From the NCBI GenBank assembly GCA_017471085.1, contig JAFUWW010000046.1, forward strand, positions 1-12,479: a stretch of DNA of 12,479 nucleotides, in the 5' to 3' direction. The translations under genes were made by a program, and so were the position numbers. A model generated the notes under the pieces. The model did no database searches. It had not been told where the DNA came from and saw nothing but the letters and a program-made list of their open reading frames with translations. This document shows, one piece after another, positions 7,003 through 12,479 of this stretch. The stretch's first letter is position 1, and each line of letters begins with the position of its first letter. The DNA comes from Bacteroidales bacterium. Its GTDB lineage: Bacteria > Bacteroidota > Bacteroidia > Bacteroidales > UBA932.

Positions 7003-7293
7003 TTATTTAGCGAACTTCTTCTCTTTGGCACGGACAATTTTTTCCTTGAGGGCGTCGGCTGCGTCGGTCACGGCCTCTTCGAAGGTGCGGGCCTGCCGTT
7101 CGATCACCAGGTCTTCACCAGGGAAACGGGTCTGGAGCTTCACGCATTTGTTGTCTGCGTCCGGAAGCAGGGACAGCGTGACATCGATGTCACCCAGATT
7201 GTCGAAGAACTTCTCAACCTTTCCAACTTTCTTGTCGATGTACTCCAGCAGCTTCTCGTCTGCATCGAACTTAAGGGACTTGACGTTAATCAT
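7003..7293 (-). CDS. hpf: Ribosome hibernation-promoting factor, short form (HPF/YfiA family)
   Basis: Binds the 30S decoding centre of idle ribosomes in stationary phase or stress. It has 96 residues, the short HPF/RaiA type without the C-terminal dimerisation domain. It begins MINVKSLKFDADEKLLEYIDKKVGKVEKFF, the usual first strand and helix, followed by three beta strands (DVTLSLL, CVKLQTRF, LVIERQAR) and a long Lys-rich C-terminal helix (EEAVTDAADALKEKIVRAKEKK). The ATG at 7293 overlaps the end of xerC by 8 bases (ATGATTAA), which suggests coupled translation. Its TAA is followed at once by the GTG of holA in the same frame. Upstream spacing leaves room for an internal promoter inside xerC, but this is unproven. 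Confidence 0.93.
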   Translation of the reverse strand: MINVKSLKFDADEKLLEYIDKKVGKVEKFFDNLGDIDVTLSLLPDADNKCVKLQTRFPGEDLVIERQARTFEEAVTDAADALKEKIVRAKEKKFAK

Positions 7294-8305
7294 GACTGTC
7301 TTGTTTTTTTGCCCTTGGGTGGGCGTTAATGTATTGTGCCTTGAGCCGCTCGATGGAATTGTGGGTGTAGACCTCCGTGGCGGCGAGGCTTTCGTGGCCC
7401 AGCATCTCCTTGATGGCGTTCAGGTCCGCTCCTTCGTCCAACAGAGCCGTGGCGAGCGAGTGCCTGAGCACGTGGGGGGATTTCCTCCCTGTGATGCCGT
7501 AGCCTGAAAGCTCTGCCTTCACTGCGCGGTCTACATATTCCGGATACAGGGACCGGCCCTTTTCCGTGATAAGCAGGGGCGCATCGGCAGGCCTCTCTGC
7601 CCCGACCATCTTGCTAGCTGCTTGTAAATATAGGGAAATTTCTTGATTTACGGAAAAAATAAGGGGAATTTCACGCATTTTGTCGCCTTTCCCCAGGACG
7701 CGGAGCGTATGCCTTCCCGGGTCTACGCTTCCCACCTTCAGGCCGATCAGCTCGGCCCGCCGGATTCCGCTGGCATAAAGCAGGCTGATGATGAGCCGCC
7801 GGAGCCGCCTCCGGTACAGGTCTACAGCCGTTTTGTCAGTTGCCGGCAGCTGCAGCAGCAGCTCCAGCGTGTCCTGCCCGGCATCGGCCTGGGTAGCAGC
7901 CAGATACTCGTCCAGCATCTTTTCCGTATAGCACTCCGGCAGCCGCTTTTTCATCTGCGGCCGCTTCACCGTCCGCACCGGATTGCTCTTGAGCGTCCCG
8001 CCCTTCATCAAGAAGTTGCAGAACCCGCTGATCGCGCTCATCCGCAGATGCACCGTCCTGGCACTCAGCCCGTTATCAATCATCCAAGCCTCATACTCCC
8101 GGATCCGCGACGGTACCAGCTCCTCCACCACCCCGTCCTGCCCTTTCCCGTCATGCCCGGCCTCGTCATGCCCGGCCTGACCGGGCATCTCACCCACGGC
8201 CCATACGGCAAAGTCCTCCAAGGCGCTGCGGTACAGCTCCTGCGTCCGGGGCGAATACCGCCGGACGTCCCTCAGATAGGTGATGTATGATTCAATCTCA
8301 GCCAT
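7286..8305 (-). CDS. xerC: Tyrosine recombinase XerC-like, with repeat-derived insertion
   Basis: Site-specific tyrosine recombinase, most likely the XerC/XerD-type enzyme that resolves chromosome dimers. Residues 1 to about 125 are the SAM-like core-binding domain and about 140-335 the catalytic domain. Catalytic residues are complete: R182 (GIRRAEL), K206 (LGKGDK), H278 and R281 (HVLRH), H304 (LGHES) and nucleophile Y313 (VYTH). At 339 residues it is longer than the usual roughly 300. Part of the excess is a Gly/His/Asp-rich stretch (about 40-58) encoded by a DNA repeat (8132-8190) between the first two helices. A further longer linker (about 137-160) precedes the catalytic domain. The start lies 6 bases after the cca stop; the end overlaps hpf by 8 bases. 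XerC versus XerD or another paralogue cannot be settled here; no mobile-element partner is visible. Confidence 0.9.
   Translation of the reverse strand: MAEIESYITYLRDVRRYSPRTQELYRSALEDFAVWAVGEMPGQAGHDEAGHDGKGQDGVVEELVPSRIREYEAWMIDNGLSARTVHLRMSAISGFCNFLMKGGTLKSNPVRTVKRPQMKKRLPECYTEKMLDEYLAATQADAGQDTLELLLQLPATDKTAVDLYRRRLRRLIISLLYASGIRRAELIGLKVGSVDPGRHTLRVLGKGDKMREIPLIFSVNQEISLYLQAASKMVGAERPADAPLLITEKGRSLYPEYVDRAVKAELSGYGITGRKSPHVLRHSLATALLDEGADLNAIKEMLGHESLAATEVYTHNSIERLKAQYINAHPRAKKQDSHD
8132..8190 (-). repeat. Composite palindromic repeat inserted in frame in xerC
   Basis: On the plus strand three 15-bp units begin at 8134 (CGTCCTGCCC...), 8149 (CGTCATGCCCGGC...) and 8164 (CGTCATGCCCGGC...), exactly 15 bp apart. 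The last unit runs into a palindrome with 8-bp arms ATGCCCGG (8168-8175) and CCGGGCAT (8181-8188) around CCTGA. On the gene strand this encodes MPGQAGHDEAGHDGKGQDG. A homologous copy lies in cca. Confidence 0.85.
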
Positions 8306-8309
8306 TTCC

Positions 8310-8342
8310 CGTCATTCTGAGGGGCTCTGCGCCGAAGAATCT
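8310..8342 (-). repeat. Dispersed repeat of the CGTCATTCTGAG...CGAAGAATCT type at the cca/xerC junction
   Basis: CGTCATTCTGAGG (8310-8322) and CGAAGAATCT (8333-8342) bracket an 11-base centre, with ATTCT and AGAAT as a short inverted repeat. From memory, sequences of this type recur many times in various bacterial genomes, including Bacteroidetes assemblies. Here it encodes the last residues of Cca (KDSSAQSPSE) and its TGA stop, and ends just before the xerC ATG. Confidence 0.5.
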
Positions 8343-9928
8343 TTCGGCACCAGCCCGAAATCCAGCGCCTTCTTACGCATGTAGGCATCGGCCGCCTCGA
8401 AAGTGTACGGAATCTCGCCGTCCAGGATGGCGTTTTTCACCATCTCCTTCAGCTGGCCGATGGTGTTGCAAGGCTCTATGCCAAACAGTTCCATGACATA
8501 GTCCCCCGAAATCGGGTTCTTCCAGTTCCGGAGGTTGTCCTTCGCCTCCACCTCCACCATCTTCTCCTTCACCAGCTCGAAATTGTGCCGCAGCCGCGCC
8601 ACCTTCGCCGGGTTCTTCGAAGTGATATCGGCATTGCAGAGGATCATGAGGTCGTCGATGTCGTTGCCGGCGTCGAACAGCAGGCGGCGCACCGCACTGT
8701 CCGTCACCTCGTCATCGACCAGGGCGATGGGCCTGAGGTGCAGATTCACAAGCTTCTGCACGTATTTCATCTTCTCGTTGAGCGGCATCTTGAGGGCCTG
8801 GAAAATCTTGGGAACCATCCGGGCGCCCACCACCTCGTGCCCGTGGAAGGTCCATCCCTGCCCGGGCGCGTAGCGTTTGCTGGCAGGCTTGCCGATGTCG
8901 TGCAGCAGCGCCGCCCACCGCAGCCACACGTTCGGGGCCGTGCGGAGCGTCGCGTTGCCATCGGCATCATAGTCCTTGAGCCGCTCCTCGCCGATGGCCT
9001 CTTTCTCGAAGATCGCCACATTGTCCACCACCTGCAGCGTGTGGGTGAAGTTTTCTTTATGTCCCTTGCCGTCAACCGTTTCCACGCCTTTCAGTTTGCT
9101 GAGTTCCGGCAGGAACCGGGACAGCAGGCCGGTCTCCTCCAGCAGCTCGAAAGCCATCGAAGGCCGGTCCGTGACCAGGATCTTGTTCAGCTCCTCCACA
9201 ATGCGCTCGCGGGAAAGAATCTGCAGCCTGTCGGCCATGTTCTTCATCGCCTGAATCGATTCCGGGACAATAGTAAATATCTGATCCTTCGTGCTTAACT
9301 GAGTGGCGAAACGGATGGCCCGCAGCATCCTGAGGGGGTCGTCGGAGTAGGTCTGCTCGGGCTCCAGCGGCGTGCGGATAATCCCGGCCGCCAGGTCCCG
9401 GATGCCCCCGAACGGGTCGACCAGAGCGCCATAGTCCTCTTTCTGCAGGCTGAATGCCATCGCGTTGATGGTGAAGTCCCTGCGGAGCTGGTCCTCTTCC
9501 AGGGTGCCGTCTTCCACGATCGGCTTGCGGGAATCCCGGTGGTACGATTCTTTCCGCGCCCCCACAAACTCCACCTCCATGCCATGATAACGCAGCATGG
9601 CGGTCCCGAAGTTCTTGAACACGCTCACCTTCGAATGGCACTTGGCCGCCACCGCCTCCGCCAGCAGAATCCCCGGCCGCACTTCTCCGTCATGCCCTTC
9701 TCCGTCATGCCCGGCTGCGTCATGCCTGGCCCGACCGGGCATCGTTTCACTTTTTCCTGCCTGGCCGGGCATCTCCACCACAATATCAATATCAGTATTG
9801 GCCCTTCCCAGAAAGCAGTCCCGCACGTAACCACCTATCACAAAGGCCCTTACGCCCAGCTCCGCCGCCGTATCGCTGACAATCCGGAAAACCGGCTGTT
9901 CCAAATATCCTTCCGTAATCGTACTCAT
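8312..9928 (-). CDS. cca: CCA tRNA nucleotidyltransferase with HD domain and repeat-derived insertion
   Basis: Adds or repairs the 3' CCA end of tRNA in the cytoplasm; 538 residues. The N-terminal nucleotidyltransferase head has GGYVRD (32-37), the metal-binding D46 and D48 (TDIDIVV), and KNFGTA, VEFVGARKESY and the RRDFTINAMA motif near 149-158. The RNA-binding segment follows (DDPLRMLRAIRFAT). Then comes an HD domain with H343-D344 (LLHDIGKP), as in other HD-containing CCA enzymes. Residues about 53-83 are a Gly/His/Asp/Pro-rich insertion encoded by a DNA repeat, between the DxD strand and the next helix, where relatives have only a short GSG turn. An in-frame start at 9973 would overlap the upstream gene; the ATG at 9928 has AGGA just upstream and gives the normal N-terminus. 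The gap to xerC is 6 bases. The C-terminal residues and stop derive from a second repeat. Confidence 0.93.
   Translation of the reverse strand: MSTITEGYLEQPVFRIVSDTAAELGVRAFVIGGYVRDCFLGRANTDIDIVVEMPGQAGKSETMPGRARHDAAGHDGEGHDGEVRPGILLAEAVAAKCHSKVSVFKNFGTAMLRYHGMEVEFVGARKESYHRDSRKPIVEDGTLEEDQLRRDFTINAMAFSLQKEDYGALVDPFGGIRDLAAGIIRTPLEPEQTYSDDPLRMLRAIRFATQLSTKDQIFTIVPESIQAMKNMADRLQILSRERIVEELNKILVTDRPSMAFELLEETGLLSRFLPELSKLKGVETVDGKGHKENFTHTLQVVDNVAIFEKEAIGEERLKDYDADGNATLRTAPNVWLRWAALLHDIGKPASKRYAPGQGWTFHGHEVVGARMVPKIFQALKMPLNEKMKYVQKLVNLHLRPIALVDDEVTDSAVRRLLFDAGNDIDDLMILCNADITSKNPAKVARLRHNFELVKEKMVEVEAKDNLRNWKNPISGDYVMELFGIEPCNTIGQLKEMVKNAILDGEIPYTFEAADAYMRKKALDFGLVPKDSSAQSPSE
9680..9773 (-). 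repeat. Composite palindromic repeat inserted in frame in cca
   Basis: Three 15-bp units begin at 9688, 9703 and 9718 on the plus strand, each starting CGTCATGCC and exactly 15 bp apart. The last runs into a palindrome with arms ATGCCTGG (9722-9729) and CCGGGCAT (9735-9742) around CCCGA, one G-T pair in the stem. After 15 bases comes a second, loop-less palindrome TGCCTGG-CCGGGCA (9758-9771). Architecture, orientation and codon frame equal those of the xerC copy. Confidence 0.85.
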
Positions 9929-9936
9929 TCCTGTCT

Positions 9937-10353
9937 TCAAAAATAATTCCCCTTGGCCAGCATCTCCTCCCACAGCGGGGCTTTCTGCATGAACGCGAAA
10001 CCATCGGCCTGCCTTTCAAACATGAAGGTCTTATGGCCGTTTGTTATCACGATATACTTCACATTCAATTCATTATTATATCTGAGCGCCTGGTCCACCA
10101 CCTCCTGGTCCAGGGTCACGTCCGGCCTTTTGCACTCCACGATCATCATCGGGCTGGCGGTTCTGTCATACACCACGATATCGGCCCGATACTCCTTGGC
10201 CCCATGCTTGAAAGCCACCTCCGACCCCATCATGTGCTCCGGCACCTTCATTCCCTCATGCAGCACCGAAATGAACCACTGCCGCACCTCCTCCTCCGGC
10301 GTACACCGCACACTCTTCTTCCTCAACGGGTCCCAAATATAATCCGATTCCAT
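9937..10353 (-). CDS. Stand-alone HsdR_N-type (PD-(D/E)xK) domain protein
   Basis: A 138-residue protein resembling the type I restriction enzyme R subunit N-terminal nuclease domain (HSDR_N_2 family) without helicase, HsdM or HsdS partners. The PD-(D/E)xK pattern is visible: D58 (YRADIVV), E73 and K75 (MIVECKRP), followed by a helix with QEVVDQALRYNNEL and the strand YIVITNGHKTFMFE. It is probably an active or DNA-binding nuclease fold; its real substrate is unknown. From memory, proteins like this are common in Bacteroidales, often near holA, which here is the last gene of the same operon. It is the first gene of that operon; its ATG lies about 13 bases after the predicted transcription start, and its stop is 8 bases before the cca ATG. 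A housekeeping DNA repair or replication role seems more likely than restriction. Confidence 0.85.
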   Translation of the reverse strand: MESDYIWDPLRKKSVRCTPEEEVRQWFISVLHEGMKVPEHMMGSEVAFKHGAKEYRADIVVYDRTASPMMIVECKRPDVTLDQEVVDQALRYNNELNVKYIVITNGHKTFMFERQADGFAFMQKAPLWEEMLAKGNYF

Positions 10354-10372
10354 AGTATTTTCTTTCAGTCCT

Positions 10373-10404
10373 CAAAAATAACCTTTTCCCCCCGTTTTTG
10401 CAAA
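10373..10404 (-). promoter_or_regulatory. Promoter of the HsdR_N-cca-xerC-hpf-holA operon
   Basis: On the minus strand TTTG (10404-10401) is followed after 20 bases by TATTTTTG (10380-10373), a full match to the Bacteroidetes consensus. Predicted start near 10366, about 13 bases before the ATG at 10353. Its -33 element directly abuts that of the divergent promoter. Confidence 0.75.
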
Positions 10405-10426
10405 TCGGGGAAAATATGTACCTTTA
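10397..10426 (+). promoter_or_regulatory. Promoter of the DPP IV-like peptidase gene
   Basis: TTTG (10397-10400) is followed after 18 bases by TACCTTTA (10419-10426), one base off TAnnTTTG. Predicted start near 10433, only about 10 bases before the first in-frame ATG, so the mRNA would be nearly leaderless. An out-of-frame ATG at 10438 opens a two-codon frame whose stop overlaps the real start. Confidence 0.6.
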
Positions 10427-10442
10427 CGAAAATTAAAATGCA

Positions 10443-12449
10443 ATGATGATGAAAGCAGCAAAAGTGATGGCGGCCCTGGCGGTGTTGATGATGGGCGGTG
10501 TGGCCCTGGCGCAGCAGCCGATCCCCGTCCGGTACAAGTGGCTCAACAACAATGAGGTGGCCTTCACCTACGACGGTTCCTACAACGACGCCGTCAAGGT
10601 CAACGCGAAAAACGAGAAGTGGCTGGTTACCAAAGACATAAAGGTGCCCGAAAAATATGCCGATTTCCCCCTGAAGCCCGAAGGCGCCGTGAACCTGACC
10701 TTCTCGCCGGACTCCGCCAGCCTGGCTTTCACCCGCAGCAACGACCTCTGGGTGGCCGATATCGCCACGGGCAGGGAGACCCGCCTTACCTTCGACGGCA
10801 CGGAAACCATCATGAACGGCTACGCCAGCTGGGTCTATTACGAAGAGATTTTCGGCCGGCCTTCCCGCTACAAAGCCTTCTGGTGGAGCCCCGACAGCAA
10901 AAAGCTGGCTTTCTACCGCTTCGACGACACCGAAGTGCCGATGTTCCCCATCTATTCGCCGTTCGGTCAGGACGGTACGCTCCGCCGTACACATTACCCC
11001 AAGGCCGGCGAGAAGAACCCGGAGGTGCGGATCGGCATCATCGACCTGGAATCGGCGAAAACGGTTTGGGCCGATTTCGACCCGAAGGATGACCAGTACT
11101 TCGGCACGCCTTTCTGGGGGGCCGACAGCCACACTTTCTTCGTGGCCCGCGAGCCCCGCATCCAGAACACGCTGGACCTGTACGCCGTGAATCCGGCCGA
11201 TGGAAGCAAGCGCGCCATCTATCACGAAGAGGTCCCCACCTGGCTGGACTGGATCGACGGCATGCTCTTCAGCAAGGACGGCCTGTACATGGTGCGGGAC
11301 TTCGAAACCGGCTGGCAGCAAATCTATTACCTCAGCTACGACGGCGCCATCCTCAAGCGCCTGACCGACGGCCCCAACTGGCGGATGACCCTGCTGGAGG
11401 TGGACAAGGACGGCAATGTCTATTTCACCGCCGAAAGGGATTCGCACGTGCGCAAGGCCCTTTATAAGGTTACGCCCAAGGGTGTGATCACCGCCCTTAC
11501 CGACCCTTCGCTGAACGTGCTCAGCGCTTCCTTCGCCCCGGACTGCAAGCATTTCGTGGCGATGACTTCCAACCTCCAGACCCCGCCTGCGGTTACCATC
11601 CACAAGACATCGGCCCCGGCAAAGAGCTACCTGGTCGGGGCTTCTCCCCGTCCGGAAGGAACTGTGGGTGAGCTGGTTTCCATCACGGTAGACGGACTGG
11701 AACTGCCCGGCATCATCTACTATCCCAAAGACTTCGACCCGTCGCGGCAGTACCCCGTGCACGTGGATATCTACGGCGGCCCGGACACGCCGCAGGTGAA
11801 CGACCGCTGGGTTTCCCCGGCCTCCTACGCCTGGTACGGTGAGAACGGCATCATCGAACTCATCGCCGACTGCCGCGCCTCCGGCCACAACGGCCGCAAG
11901 GGCCTGGACGCCATCTATAAGTACCTGTCCACCATTGAGATAAGCGACTTTGTAGAATGGGCCAAATGGCTCCAGTCACTGCCGTATGTGAAGGCCGACA
12001 AAATCGGGGTGGAAGGCTTCAGCTTCGGCGGCACCATGACCACCCTCCTGGTCACGACCGCCTCTGAGTACTTCCATTACGGCATCGCCGGGGGCGGCGT
12101 GTACGACTGGGCCCTCTACGATACGCACTACACGGAGCGCTTCATGTCCACCCCGCAGGACAACCCGGAAGGATACGCCGCCACGCGGGTCATCGACCGC
12201 ATCACCCCCTATCCCGCCAAAGTGGGCGAGGCCGACGGCTCCGTCATGCTCAAAATCACCCACGGCACCGGCGACGACAACGTCCACTTCCAGAACACCT
12301 TGCAGCTGATCGACGCCCTGCACAGACAGAAGGCCGATTTCGACTTCATGATCTACCCCGACGGCATGCACGGCTACCGCGGCTACCAGGGCGCCCACTT
12401 CAACACCGCCAACCGCGACTTCTGGCTGAAGTACCTGAAAGGCGAATAG
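10443..12449 (+). CDS. Secreted S9 family peptidase, dipeptidyl peptidase IV-like
   Basis: Serine exopeptidase that would release N-terminal dipeptides (X-Pro or X-Ala) from peptides outside the cytoplasm; 668 residues. It opens with three Met codons and a signal peptide ending ALA-QQ at about residue 24. An N-terminal eight-bladed propeller domain (about 60-390) carries the DPP IV Glu pair E134-E135 (WVYYEEIF). The C-terminal alpha/beta hydrolase (about 410-668) carries Y444 (DIYGGP, oxyanion tyrosine equivalent), nucleophile S527 (GFSFGG), D611 (GTGDDNVHF) and H643 (GMHG). Compared with the usual GWSYGG the nucleophile elbow has Phe at both aromatic positions, and the protein is slightly shorter than typical 700-740 residue members. 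It is divergent from the cca operon and apparently monocistronic; no terminator is visible in the 30 bases left. Function in peptide feeding is inferred from the family. Confidence 0.95.
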   Translation: MMMKAAKVMAALAVLMMGGVALAQQPIPVRYKWLNNNEVAFTYDGSYNDAVKVNAKNEKWLVTKDIKVPEKYADFPLKPEGAVNLTFSPDSASLAFTRSNDLWVADIATGRETRLTFDGTETIMNGYASWVYYEEIFGRPSRYKAFWWSPDSKKLAFYRFDDTEVPMFPIYSPFGQDGTLRRTHYPKAGEKNPEVRIGIIDLESAKTVWADFDPKDDQYFGTPFWGADSHTFFVAREPRIQNTLDLYAVNPADGSKRAIYHEEVPTWLDWIDGMLFSKDGLYMVRDFETGWQQIYYLSYDGAILKRLTDGPNWRMTLLEVDKDGNVYFTAERDSHVRKALYKVTPKGVITALTDPSLNVLSASFAPDCKHFVAMTSNLQTPPAVTIHKTSAPAKSYLVGASPRPEGTVGELVSITVDGLELPGIIYYPKDFDPSRQYPVHVDIYGGPDTPQVNDRWVSPASYAWYGENGIIELIADCRASGHNGRKGLDAIYKYLSTIEISDFVEWAKWLQSLPYVKADKIGVEGFSFGGTMTTLLVTTASEYFHYGIAGGGVYDWALYDTHYTERFMSTPQDNPEGYAATRVIDRITPYPAKVGEADGSVMLKITHGTGDDNVHFQNTLQLIDALHRQKADFDFMIYPDGMHGYRGYQGAHFNTANRDFWLKYLKGE

Positions 12450-12458
12450 CAGGGCCCG

Positions 12459-12479
12459 TGGCTTGCGGCTTGTGGCTTG
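12459..12479 (+). repeat. 7-bp tandem repeat (YGGCTTG) running off the window end
   Basis: Three consecutive units TGGCTTG, CGGCTTG and TGGCTTG fill the last 21 bases, beginning 10 bases after the peptidase stop. The array may continue beyond the window. No function can be assigned. Confidence 0.6.

Noticed and set aside
8134..8178. 15-bp tandem units as a mini CRISPR array
   Set aside because: The units are contiguous without spacers, far too short, and lie inside a coding gene.
7643..8290. Plus-strand frame over xerC reading repeated VMPGL/TGHL
   Set aside because: This is the composite repeat read from the other strand; the minus strand has the full XerC catalytic set.
7286..8305. xerC as an integrase of an integrative element
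   Set aside because: It sits in a compact housekeeping operon with no att-like direct repeats, excisionase or cargo genes nearby.
9929..9973. Upstream in-frame start for cca
   Set aside because: It would add 15 residues overlapping the HsdR_N gene; the ATG at 9928 has a ribosome-binding site and gives the normal family N-terminus.
10365..11888. Long minus-strand open frame (507 codons) opposite the DPP IV-like peptidase
   Set aside because: Antisense shadow of a gene with complete catalytic residues and signal peptide; no motif of its own.

Overview
The window looks like a piece of a GC-rich (about 60% by eye) member of the Bacteroidales or a close relative. The main reasons are the Bacteroidetes-type promoters (TTTG or TTG, 18-20 bp, TAnnTTTG) in most intergenic gaps, weak reliance on Shine-Dalgarno sites, a 5'-nucleotidase split into a lipoprotein and a separate metallophosphatase, a stand-alone HsdR_N-type protein, an HD-domain CCA enzyme, and a secreted DPP IV-like S9 peptidase. 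I see no phage, plasmid, CRISPR, tRNA or rRNA feature.

Layout. (1) 1-591, minus: 5' part of a UDP-glucuronate 4-epimerase-like sugar epimerase, cut by the window edge, divergent from (2) yicC, plus, 705-1592. (3) 1593-1907 is a convergent intergenic region with one terminator for each side and a 27-bp direct repeat flanking the first. (4) Minus operon A, 5848 to 1908: ABC ATPase, ABC permease, 5'-nucleotidase C-terminal-domain lipoprotein, membrane-anchored metallophosphatase. Its genes abut or overlap and follow a good promoter and a leader with two stem-loops. (5) Minus operon B, 10353 to 5962: HsdR_N-domain protein, cca, xerC, hpf, holA, spaced -8 to +8 nt. (6) A divergent promoter region at 10354-10442 whose two -33 elements lie back to back as TTTGCAAA. 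(7) Plus: DPP IV-like peptidase, 10443-12449, followed by a 7-bp tandem repeat running off the end.

The housekeeping genes are ordinary: CCA addition, chromosome dimer resolution or site-specific recombination, ribosome hibernation, clamp loading, nucleotide salvage at the cell surface and peptide digestion. The unusual content is a small repeat family. xerC and cca, adjacent genes, each carry in the same orientation and reading frame a composite insert made of three 15-bp units (CGTCATGCCC...) joined to an 8-bp-arm palindrome. These encode Gly/His/Asp-rich loops that I do not recognise in normal family members. A related hairpin core sits in the leader of operon A, and a second kind of dispersed repeat supplies the last codons and stop of cca at the cca/xerC junction. 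This resembles the protein-embedded palindromic elements of Rickettsia in logic, though not in sequence as far as I can tell. I regard it as the most interesting signal here.
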